Source: an uncultured Flavobacteriales bacterium
Lineage (GTDB): Bacteria > Bacteroidota > Bacteroidia > Flavobacteriales_D > Parvicellaceae
Length of the DNA stretch: 64,000 bases
Direction of reading: 5' to 3'
NCBI GenBank assembly: GCA_943788115.1
Contig: CALSPA010000013.1
Coordinates: 1 to 64,000 of the forward strand
A program made the position numbers and the translations under genes. This document shows, piece after piece, positions 56,111 to 64,000 of this stretch (within the stretch, counting starts at the first letter, position 1; every line of letters starts with the position of its first letter). Below the pieces are notes generated by a model. That model saw only the letters and a program-made list of their open reading frames with translations, ran no database searches and had not been told where the DNA came from.

Positions 56111-57844
56111 ATGATAGAAACCATTAACAAAGTTGAGAAACCTAAAAGAAGATACATCTCCGATAATCTAAAAATTGATTCTTGGGATACAATTGATTCA
56201 ATTTTCATTGAACTATTAAACCGTGAAATTAATTCAGTTTCTGATTTAGAAAAATGGTTACTAGATAATAGTGAGCTTTCTGCAGTTTTGGAAGAAGACA
56301 TGGCTTGGAGGTATATTAAAATGAACATTGATACCACTAATGTTGAATTACAAAATGATTTTAATTTTTGGATTAAAGAAATTTCTCCAAATGTTGCTCC
56401 TTACGCACAAAAGCTAAATTTAAAACTCATTAATTCTTCTTATTTAGATTTGCTCGATAATAATAAATACCGAATTTATTTAAGAGGGGTTAAAAATCAA
56501 ATTGAAATTTATAGGGAAGAAAATATTCCTTTGTTAGTTAAGCTTCAAGAAAAACAACAACTTTTTGGTGCTACAAGTGCTAAAATGACCATTGAACACA
56601 ACGGTGAAACATTGACTCTTCAACAAGCGGCTCAACATTTGAAATCTAACGATAGGCAACTTCGCGAAACTGTTTTTGTGAAAATAAATGAACGTAGACA
56701 TCAAGATGTTCAAGCTTTAGATGATTTATTTGATGAATTAATTGCTCTTAGACAAAACATTGCAAAAAATTCAGGTTTCGATAATTATCGAGATTACATG
56801 TTTGCAGCAATGGGAAGATTTGATTATTCTGTTTCAGATTGTATGAAATTTCATTCGTCTGTTGAGGAGTTTATTGTTCCAATTATTTCTAAAATTGAGA
56901 ACGATAGAAAAACTAACTTAAATGTTTCATCTTATAGACCATGGGATACTCAAGTAGATGCTAATGGGAATGTTCCTCTTAAACCTTTTGATAAGTCTGA
57001 AGATTTAATTGAAAAATCTATTAAATGCTTCAATTATTTAGATCCATTTTTTGGTTCCTGTTTAAGTATTATGAATAACATGGAACACTTGGATCTAGAA
57101 TCTAAGATTGGAAAAGCTCCAGGTGGTTTTATGTATCCTCTTTACGAAATTGGTGTTCCTTTTATTTTTATGAACGCTGTAGGGTCTCAAAGAGATGTTG
57201 TAACTATGATTCATGAAGGAGGACATGCAGTTCATTCATTTTTAAGTAGAGATTTAGAATTAACTGAATTTAAAAGTACTCCTTCCGAAGTTGCAGAACT
57301 AGCATCCATGTCTATGGAACTTTTAACTATGGATAATTGGAATGTTTTTTATGCTAATTCAGCAGAACTTAAAAGAGCAAAAATTGAACAATTAGAAAAA
57401 GCATTAGAAGGTTTGCCTTGGATTGCAGCAATAGATCAATTTCAACATTGGATATATACCAATAATCATACTGCAAATCAAAGGAGAGAGAAGTGGCTTG
57501 AAATTAACAATAAGCTTGGTAATCAAGTAATAGATTGGAACGGTTATGAATCGGCATTGTCTAATCAGTGGCAAAAACAATTGCATTTATTTGAAGTGCC
57601 ATTTTATTACATAGAATACGGAATGGCTCAGCTTGGAGCAATTGCAGTTTGGAGAAATTATAAACAAAATGGGAAAGTTGCTTTAGAGCAATATAAAGAT
57701 GCTTTAAAATTAGGCTATACTAAGAGTATCGGAGAAATATATGAAACAGCCGGAATTAAATTTGACTTTTCATCTGCTTACATTAAAGAACTCGCTAGCT
57801 TTATTGTTAAAGAATTAGATGCAATTATTAATCAAACTGATTAA
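56111..57844 (+). CDS. M3-family oligoendopeptidase
   Basis: 577 residues from the ATG at 56111. A TTG at 56093 would add six hydrophobic residues not conserved in the family. It is a cytoplasmic zinc peptidase of the oligoendopeptidase F group. Zn site HEGGHAVH at about 368-375, with a downstream SEVAELASMSMELL Glu ligand. Substrate-binding region FEVPFYYIEYGMAQLGAIAVW. Acts on short peptides. Its 3' end overlaps the convergent DUF2490 gene by 17 bases. Confidence 0.93.
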   Translation: MIETINKVEKPKRRYISDNLKIDSWDTIDSIFIELLNREINSVSDLEKWLLDNSELSAVLEEDMAWRYIKMNIDTTNVELQNDFNFWIKEISPNVAPYAQKLNLKLINSSYLDLLDNNKYRIYLRGVKNQIEIYREENIPLLVKLQEKQQLFGATSAKMTIEHNGETLTLQQAAQHLKSNDRQLRETVFVKINERRHQDVQALDDLFDELIALRQNIAKNSGFDNYRDYMFAAMGRFDYSVSDCMKFHSSVEEFIVPIISKIENDRKTNLNVSSYRPWDTQVDANGNVPLKPFDKSEDLIEKSIKCFNYLDPFFGSCLSIMNNMEHLDLESKIGKAPGGFMYPLYEIGVPFIFMNAVGSQRDVVTMIHEGGHAVHSFLSRDLELTEFKSTPSEVAELASMSMELLTMDNWNVFYANSAELKRAKIEQLEKALEGLPWIAAIDQFQHWIYTNNHTANQRREKWLEINNKLGNQVIDWNGYESALSNQWQKQLHLFEVPFYYIEYGMAQLGAIAVWRNYKQNGKVALEQYKDALKLGYTKSIGEIYETAGIKFDFSSAYIKELASFIVKELDAIINQTD

Positions 57845-58541
57845 AAAGTTCTTTTTTCTTTTTTTTCTTTTTCCCCTTTTTTATGTAATTCACATAATAT
57901 GGCATAAAAACCCAGCTAGTTTTCGGGTTCCAATAAACCCATTGCTTTTCTCTAATAATACTTAACCCAAGTTTTCCCTTTTTAGACAACTTATATTCTC
58001 CGCCAAATAATATTCTATACTTATTAAACCCATTAATGGCACCTGTTTCGAAATGTTGAAAGACCTCAAAGCCTAGGTAGGGCCTTAGTTTTGTTGTGGG
58101 GAATTTAAATTTTACTTTAGCTCTATACCTTAAATCGTTTTCAGGATAGTCACCATCATTTTTGGTAACCCCCATCTTGTTTTTGGTTTGAAATCTTAGC
58201 CTTAATGTTAATGTAGACATGTCAAAATCAGTAACATATGCATAATCAATATGATACCTTAAATGATTTTCGATTTTCGATTTAAATTCCTGAATTAATC
58301 TAAATCCTGTATTAATTTTAGCTTGTTTGTTTTCGTACTTTATAGAGCCTTGTGTGAAAAATTGATTGATATTCAAAGAGCTAAGGTTTGATCTGAATTG
58401 GTTTTCAATGTCAAATTTAAAATCATTATTAATTTTAAATCGAAATGTATTTGATGTCCAACATTCAAATTCTTTATTTTGAGCAGAAATTATAACTGCT
58501 AAAAAAAATAGTGTTATAAATAAATTGATTTTTTTATTCAT
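57828..58541 (-). CDS. DUF2490 outer-membrane beta-barrel-like protein
   Basis: 237 residues from the ATG at 58541 (MNKKINLFITLFF signal peptide); an upstream ATG at 58574 gives a poor leader. Repeated amphipathic strands (NTFRFKINNDFKFDIENQFRS, LRYHIDYAYVTDFDMSTLTLRLRFQTKN) and WVFMPYYVNYI are DUF2490 features. Probably an outer-membrane barrel; function unknown. The C-terminus is a Lys run (KKKKKKK) before ELFNQFD. It starts 4 bases after the CotH gene stop. Confidence 0.8.
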   Translation of the reverse strand: MNKKINLFITLFFLAVIISAQNKEFECWTSNTFRFKINNDFKFDIENQFRSNLSSLNINQFFTQGSIKYENKQAKINTGFRLIQEFKSKIENHLRYHIDYAYVTDFDMSTLTLRLRFQTKNKMGVTKNDGDYPENDLRYRAKVKFKFPTTKLRPYLGFEVFQHFETGAINGFNKYRILFGGEYKLSKKGKLGLSIIREKQWVYWNPKTSWVFMPYYVNYIKKGKKKKKKKELFNQFD

Positions 58542-58545
58542 AAAC

Positions 58546-59901
58546 TTAGTTTGTACATCTTGAAGATGATTCATTATGACCTTTCGTTATGCCATCAATC
58601 AGTAACGATTCAATTATACCTTTTCTGCTTAATATCCAATTGTTTAATTTAATTAGTTTGTCTTGGTACTCTGGATCATCTTGTGCATTCTCAATTAGAA
58701 AAGAAGCATTATTTATAAAACCCATAAATAATGCTTCATCCCAAACATCATCAATTAAACGTTGCATTTCATTATTGAATTTTGTTGCTGTTTCATCAAT
58801 TCTTGATAATCTCCTAGGTAATTCAGCACTTACGTAAACTTCGAAGGTGTTTTCCCAACCGTAATGATCAAGACCCCAAGGAATAAATGTTGCTCTGTTG
58901 TTGTCATTTGGGTCAAAATAGATGAAGAAATTATTTCTGTTAGCACAATATCCATCACTACTAGCTAAAAGTGTTTCAAGAGCCCAAAAAGTAATAAAAT
59001 TGTCAATATTTAAATGTTGATTTAGTGCGCTAAGTAGCTGGTCATCTGGCAATTCTAAATCTTCGCATATTGCTTTAATTGGATTTCCAATTGGATCGGT
59101 GTTTGCAGTTTTAGCATCCCATCTAGGAAGCCATTCCTTGTTGAAATCAATTACCTGCCCTTCATAAAGGTGTCCGTTACTGTTGCCAAATTCTCTAATT
59201 AAGAATTTTTCATCTATAGTTTCAATATGAGAATAAACACCAAATGGTTCACTATTAATGGTTACGTTTGAAAGATTACAAAGTGGAGCAGGGTAATTTG
59301 CAAGCTCATAAATTTTCAGTGCTAATGTTGTCCATATTCTAGTTTCATTTTGCGAATTATTATTGAGCGTAATGTTTTTTGAAAGATTGAAACTAGAATT
59401 TTGAACATACTTTTCAGTTTCTATTTTAACAGAGGGAGCAGTGGAGAATATAGAGCCTAGAAAACCTTTTTTTCTTATTCCTGCATTTTGAACTAAGACA
59501 CCATCTATTTCAATATTTCCGCTATACCAATTATACTCATTTGGAAATGGAACATCGCAATCATTTGCATATTGAACTAAAACTGCACATGCAGCATTAC
59601 CATTGTCATCATTTATGTCAGGACCAAATCTAGATTCATTTCGCATTGTTTGAAAATCGTTTTCATTCATTTCAATATTAACACATAACATGTGGTTATT
59701 ATCAAAAGTAAGTTCACCATTTTGGTAAGTAGCATTTGATGTGTTTTGATTACAAGAGATTCCGGGTGGGCGATCTTCCCACAAATCGAAAGCATCCATT
59801 AAAATTCCAGCAGAAACTTCTAATATTAATTTTCTACAAGAAATTGATACAAATACAATCGATATACAAAGAATAAATGAGTGTAATTTTTTAAGTTTCA
59901 T
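58546..59901 (-). CDS. CotH-type spore-coat-kinase-like lipoprotein
   Basis: 451 residues, lipoprotein leader ending VSISC (Cys about 22). CotH kinase-like features: GIRKKGFLGS, SFNLSKNITLNNNSQNETR, PFGVYSHIETIDEKFL, FIPWGLDHYGWENTF. CotH proteins transfer phosphate to proteins outside the cytoplasm. The DHYGW motif includes the metal Asp. Divergent from the penicillin acylase gene, with 125 bases between starts. The paired DUF2490 gene suggests a shared envelope role. Confidence 0.85.
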   Translation of the reverse strand: MKLKKLHSFILCISIVFVSISCRKLILEVSAGILMDAFDLWEDRPPGISCNQNTSNATYQNGELTFDNNHMLCVNIEMNENDFQTMRNESRFGPDINDDNGNAACAVLVQYANDCDVPFPNEYNWYSGNIEIDGVLVQNAGIRKKGFLGSIFSTAPSVKIETEKYVQNSSFNLSKNITLNNNSQNETRIWTTLALKIYELANYPAPLCNLSNVTINSEPFGVYSHIETIDEKFLIREFGNSNGHLYEGQVIDFNKEWLPRWDAKTANTDPIGNPIKAICEDLELPDDQLLSALNQHLNIDNFITFWALETLLASSDGYCANRNNFFIYFDPNDNNRATFIPWGLDHYGWENTFEVYVSAELPRRLSRIDETATKFNNEMQRLIDDVWDEALFMGFINNASFLIENAQDDPEYQDKLIKLNNWILSRKGIIESLLIDGITKGHNESSSRCTN

Positions 59902-60026
59902 TTCTCTGAAAATAGAATGTTTTAAACCAGTTATTGTAAATATACTATCAATTAATTGAAATATAATTCAACATTTACTATTGTTTGTATTGATTTTTTA
60001 TCTTCATCTTCTTTTAAATTCATCTT

Positions 60027-62100
60027 ATGATTAAGTTTCTTTTATCTTTTGTTATCTGCTTTTGTATTAACATTGTTTATTCTCAAGTTAATCCTAATAA
60101 TATTGATATTGTTAGAGGTCAATATGGAACTCCTCATATTTTTTCTAAAACAGATAAAGAAGCTGCATATGGACTTGCTTGGGCTCATTCAGAAGATGAT
60201 TTTAAGACAATTCAAGAAACATTCTTGCCTGTAAAAGGGTTTTTGGGTAAATATCAAGGTAAAGAAGGAGCCCAATTGGATTATGTTATTCAACTTCTTA
60301 AGTGTAAAGAAACTGTTGAGAAACAATTTGAAAATCTATCTAGTGAAGTGGTTGAAGTTATTAAAGGTTATGTTGAAGGTTTAAATGCTTATGCCTTAGC
60401 TCATCCAAATGAAGTTTTGATAAAGAAAACATTTCCTATTACAATAAAAGAGTATTTAACTGGCTATAACTTAGTTATTCACTTCTTTTCAGATACTGGT
60501 GATGTTTTAAAAGATTTATTTGGCAATAAGGTTGCTCCGTTAAATAGATGTTTCTTTAAATACAATAGGCTCAAATGGTTTTGCATTTAGAAGACAAAAG
60601 ACAAAAGGAAAATAAAACCTATTTAAAACGTAAATACTCACCCAGCCCTTGGAAGGGGCCATTTGCTTGGTATGAAGCCCACATGGTAAGTGAACAAGGT
60701 TGGAACATGTTAGGTGGTCTTTTCCCTGGTTCACCTTTTCCTTTTATTGGAACAAATGAAAATTTAGGTTGGACACATACCTATAATTATCCAGATTTGA
60801 TTGATCTTATTTCAGTTAGAAATGCATCCAAGAAAAAAGTATCAATATAAATTTGATGGTGAATGGGTGAAACTAGAAAAAATCTAAAGCTAAACTCAAG
60901 GTTAAGTTAAAGTCTGGTATAGTCTTGCCAATTAGAAAAAAAGTACTTTGGAGCAAGTATGGTCCTGTAGTTAAGAATGATAGTGGTTCTTTTACTTTTC
61001 GATCCAATGCATTTGAAAACATTTCATCTATAGATCAATGGTATAAAAATGAATAAGGCATCCAATTTCAATGAATTTAAAGCTGCTCTAGAACTCATTG
61101 GAGTTCCTAGGTTTTATGTCATTTATGCAGACAAAAATGATAATATATTTTATCTAAGTAATGCCAAGACTTCCTGTTAGAGATACTCTTTTTAAATTGG
61201 GATGAGTTACTTCCTGGGAATACATCTAAAACCTTGACTAATTCTTACCATAAATTAGCCGATTTGCCACAATTATTAAATCCATCTAAAGGGTATTTGT
61301 TTAATACTAATAATAGTCCTTTTAATTGTACACATTCAGATGATAATCTTCTTAAGGAAAATTATTCTACAACTTTTTCATACCGTGAAAATCTAAATAA
61401 TAGAAGCTTAAGGTTTGAGGAGCTAATTGAACAATATGATAAAATTTCTTATGAAGATTTTAAAAGAATTAAGTATGATCAGCAATATCCTAATCCTATC
61501 TTCTGTCCTTTTGAAGTCAATGGAATTTTTCAAATTAATGCATCAGATTACCCAGATTTAGAATCTTTAATTAACATAATTCAAAAATGGGACAGAAAAG
61601 CTGATTTATCTAATTTAGGTTCTGCTCAGTGGAGTGTTTATTACAAGCACTTAAAAAAGAGTGTTAAAAAACTTAATTTAAACAAAGAATTACCTATTGA
61701 AGATTCTATTTTAATTAAATCTGTAAGTTATACTTTCGATTATTTGATTAAACATTTTGATAAAATTGAAGTTTTACACAGTGAGTTTCAAAAACATGTT
61801 AGGGGAGATGAAGAATTAGGTGTTCCTGGCTTAGTAGATATGATTGCAGCAACTTCTTCTAGGAATTACAAAGATGGAATGGTGAAAGCTGTTTCTGGTG
61901 ATTCTTACATAATGTTGGTTAGGTATGGCAATGAGACTGTTGAAATTGAAACTGTTCTTCCATATGGTATTAGCAATCGTCCAGATTCACCTCATTATAC
62001 TGATCAAATGAATTTATATGTTAACCAACAACGAAAAAAAATGACTTTAGATAAAACTGAAATTTATAAATCAGCTATTAAAATTTATCATCCAAAATAA
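60027..62100 (+). pseudogene. Penicillin acylase (Ntn-hydrolase) family protein broken by several frameshifts
   Basis: The blocks 60027-60545, about 60548-60620, 60575-60850 and 61234-62100, in different frames, make one protein of about 690 residues. Signal peptide 1-19; IVRGQYGTPHIFSKTDKEAAYGLAWAHSEDD (family start); then in the next frame GSNGFAF, where the Ser (60571-60573) would be the N-terminal nucleophile after autocleavage; [38 protein letters not shown]; and NTNNSPFNCT, SAQWSVYY later. The 60.85-61.23 kb stretch has fragments in several frames. These hydrolases deacylate N-acyl amino acids, homoserine lactones or beta-lactams. As read it is not expressed as one protein. Confidence 0.75.
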
Positions 62101-62201
62101 ATTTTAATGTTTAATTATATTAGATTTTTATCTGTTGTTTACTTTGAAACCTGATATTTTTTATATACTATTATACAAAATTCTAAATCAGTAAAATAAC
62201 T

Positions 62202-62654
62202 ATGGCCAGATCACAAGAAACATTTAATAAGAAAGATAAAGAAAAAAAACGCCTTAAAAAAAGACAGGATAAGCAGCTTAAAAAAGAAGAAAGAAGAGCT
62301 AATTCTAATAAAGGTGCTGGTTTAGAAAGCATGCTTGCTTATGTAGATGAGAACGGTCATTTAACTGATACTCCACCAGATGTTACTAAGAAGAAAAAAG
62401 AAATAAAAGCTGAAAATATTGAGCTTGGAGTTCCTAAAAAAGAAGTAATTGAAGATGATGTAATTAGAAAAGGTAAAGTTGCCTTTTTTGATACATCTAA
62501 AGGTTATGGTTTTATTAGAGATTTAGCTAATGAAGAAAAGTATTTTGTTCACATTAGTGGTACTCTAGATGAAATTGGAGAGAATGATTCAGTTACATTT
62601 GAACTTGAAAAAGGCATGAAAGGTTTAAACGCAGTTCGTGTTAAGAAAACCTAA
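62202..62654 (+). CDS. Cold-shock-domain protein with Lys-rich N-terminus
   Basis: 150 residues. Residues 1-35 are very basic (KKDKEKKRLKKRQDKQLKK), the middle is charged and linker-like, and about 88-150 is a cold-shock domain: GKVAFFDTSKGYGFIRD (RNP1) and KYFVHIS (RNP2). Binds single-stranded nucleic acid. It converges on the DEAD-box RNA helicase gene with no gap. Cold-shock proteins and DEAD-box helicases often act together on structured RNA. Confidence 0.92.
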   Translation: MARSQETFNKKDKEKKRLKKRQDKQLKKEERRANSNKGAGLESMLAYVDENGHLTDTPPDVTKKKKEIKAENIELGVPKKEVIEDDVIRKGKVAFFDTSKGYGFIRDLANEEKYFVHISGTLDEIGENDSVTFELEKGMKGLNAVRVKKT

Positions 62655-63839
62655 TTAATCTACGAAAGTATAAGCCTCTCCAGTCTTTCCAGCTCTTCCT
62701 GTTCTCCCAATTCTATGTATGTATGAATCAAAAGATTCAGGAACCTGATAATTTATTACATGAGTAATGTCAGAAATGTCTATTCCTCTAGCTGCAACAT
62801 CAGTTGCGACTAAAACTTTTACTTCTCCTTTTTTAAATCTATCAAGAGCTTTTTGTCTAGCGTTTTGACTTTTGTTTCCCTGAATTTGATCGGATTTTAT
62901 TCCTGCTTTATTGAGTTTTGCACACAATCTATTTACACGATGTTTAGTTTCTTCAAAAACTAGAATTTTTTTGAAGTTTGTTCGGTTTAACATTTCAAGA
63001 AGAATTCCGAATTTATCATCTTCAGAAGATATTTTTATTATGTCTTGATTTATATTGTCTCCAGTGCTTGTTCCATTGCTAATTTTCACTGTAACTGGCC
63101 TAGTTAATATCTCTTTTATTAATTTATTCTGTTTGTCATTTAGAGTGGCAGAAAATAATAGGGTATGCTTTCTATTTTGCATTCCGTAAAGAATCTTTTT
63201 CACATCATGAACAAAACCCATGTCTAACATACGATCAAATTCATCAAGGATTAAGGTGTTTAATTTCCTTAAATCCAATGCTTTTCTGTTAACTAAATCA
63301 AGTATCCTTCCAGGTGTTCCAATTACAAGGTGGCTATCTCTTCTTAAGATTTGTAAGTCTTTATTTATGTTTGTTCCTCCAATAAAACAAGCAGAAAATA
63401 ATTTTAAACCCTTAGTCATGCTTTTAAACTCTTGCTGAACTTGTATTGCTAATTCTCTAGTTGGAACTACAACTAAAGCGAAGGGGTTTGAATTATTCTC
63501 AATTAGTTGATTTATTATAGGAATAAGAAAGGCACCAGTTTTACCTGTTCCAGTTTGTGCAATTCCTAGTACGTCTTTTTTATCTAAAAGAGCTTCAAGT
63601 GTTCGGTCTTGAATTTCGGTTGGCTTTACATAACCTTTTATAGCTAATGCATCTTTAAGCTGTTGATGTATAGGCATAGAATTGTAATCTCTATCAGAAA
63701 CGTAATCTTTAAGCTCACTTATAACTGCTTTTTTTATAAGAAGTTGAGGGTCTAATGTTGATTTTTTTCTTCTATTTCTATTACCAGAATGGTTTTTTCT
63801 ATTGTTTTTTGATGAATACTTCTTGTATACTGGTTTCAT
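62655..63839 (-). CDS. DEAD-box RNA helicase (RhlE-like) with DEFD in motif II
   Basis: 394 residues. Q motif and motif I AQTGTGKTGAF, motif Ib TPGRILDL, motif II LDEFDRMLDMGF (DEFD in place of DEAD), SAT (motif III), VLVATDVAARGIDI (motif V) and HRIGRTGRAGKTG (motif VI). Basic Asn/Lys-rich N-terminus (KKYSSKNNRKNHSGNRNRRKK). ATP-dependent RNA remodelling. The Ala to Phe change keeps both acidic residues that bind Mg-ATP, so activity is likely retained. Confidence 0.92.
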   Translation of the reverse strand: MKPVYKKYSSKNNRKNHSGNRNRRKKSTLDPQLLIKKAVISELKDYVSDRDYNSMPIHQQLKDALAIKGYVKPTEIQDRTLEALLDKKDVLGIAQTGTGKTGAFLIPIINQLIENNSNPFALVVVPTRELAIQVQQEFKSMTKGLKLFSACFIGGTNINKDLQILRRDSHLVIGTPGRILDLVNRKALDLRKLNTLILDEFDRMLDMGFVHDVKKILYGMQNRKHTLLFSATLNDKQNKLIKEILTRPVTVKISNGTSTGDNINQDIIKISSEDDKFGILLEMLNRTNFKKILVFEETKHRVNRLCAKLNKAGIKSDQIQGNKSQNARQKALDRFKKGEVKVLVATDVAARGIDISDITHVINYQVPESFDSYIHRIGRTGRAGKTGEAYTFVD

Positions 63840-63860
63840 ATTTATTATTAAGGTTAGTTG

Positions 63861-64000
63861 TCAATTACTGTGGCTGACTATTTTAATAACTTCTTTAATA
63901 GATGTTAACCCAGACAAACATGTATTTTCTCTACAAATATAAACATAGGTTTCACCTTTTTTAAATTTGTTTTTTATTATAGGTAAATCAGATTCTTTTT
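63861..64000 (-). CDS. C-terminus of a thioredoxin-domain (YyaL/DUF255-type) protein, partial
   Basis: The minus strand at the window edge reads SDLPIIKNKFKKGETYVYICREN, TCLSGLTSIKEVIKIVSHSN and a stop at 63861. The pattern KxxxxxxxYVCxxxxC followed by a helix is the ending of YyaL/DUF255 proteins, large cytoplasmic proteins with a thioredoxin-like N-terminal domain and glycosidase-like helices. Only about 46 residues are in the window, so the assignment rests on the C-terminal motif. The helicase gene follows 21 bases downstream. Confidence 0.55.
   Translation of the reverse strand, partial: KESDLPIIKNKFKKGETYVYICRENTCLSGLTSIKEVIKIVSHSN

Overview
The window looks like a chromosomal segment of a low-G+C Bacteroidota, most likely Flavobacteriales. 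The evidence is type IX secretion (T9SS) sorting domains of types A and B, a PorP/SprF-type protein, a GldL-like membrane protein, a SusC-type TonB receptor with a carboxypeptidase-like N-terminus, Bacteroidota-restricted small proteins (Lacal_2735 type, TIGR03643/DUF2805, DUF2256) and TAnnTTTG promoter elements. There is no rRNA, CRISPR array, transposase or integrase. One tRNA gene (anticodon CAT) lies at 44.0 kb.

Layout. 0-12.5 kb is an eroding accessory region, mostly minus strand: a broken T9SS cargo gene, a lipoprotein, a cysteine-dioxygenase-like/methyltransferase fusion, AAA ATPase and DUF2461 remnants, a TPR-SpoIIE phosphatase, a CxxCH-containing T9SS protein, a secreted thioredoxin and a chimeric deletion scar. 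12.5-25.5 kb carries a GldL-like protein, a BaiN-type flavoprotein, a sulfotransferase-like protein, a COQ7/ferritin-like protein, an M23-LysM endopeptidase, an FkbM methyltransferase, a gingipain-family C25 protease, a TonB receptor and hutI. 25.5-35.3 kb is a one-direction block: a SiaC-family phosphoprotein, a repeat-rich type B T9SS cargo, PorP/SprF, a PD40-PKD lipoprotein-like or periplasmic protein, an unknown secreted protein and a 1042-residue propeller-sensor SpoIIE phosphatase. It is the best candidate here for an undescribed system. 35-44 kb is core metabolism and envelope: SAM hydrolase, phoH, purC, ribBA, two glycosyltransferases, an LptF/LptG permease and a START-like protein. 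44-46 kb has tRNA-Met, a second copy of its 3' half and a G+C-richer YVTN propeller gene. 46-53 kb has NlpC/P60 and CAP-domain exported proteins, SIMPL, rhodanese, a TPMT-like methyltransferase and a T9SS esterase. 53-56 kb is a photolyase operon. 56-64 kb has an M3 peptidase, DUF2490 and CotH proteins, a broken penicillin acylase, a cold-shock protein, a DEAD-box helicase and the C-terminus of a YyaL/DUF255-type protein.

Two features run through the window. First, many genes are split by frameshifts. Several are single-base changes in homopolymers that restore a perfect family sequence when undone (4270-4275, 6163-6169, 14260-14263). Others have several lesions (1-1326, 10107-10776, 26060-28200, 60.5-61.2 kb). 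Homopolymer errors in the assembly and true decay of accessory genes are both possible; housekeeping genes are intact. Second, every convergent protein-gene pair abuts or overlaps, leaving no room for separate terminators.
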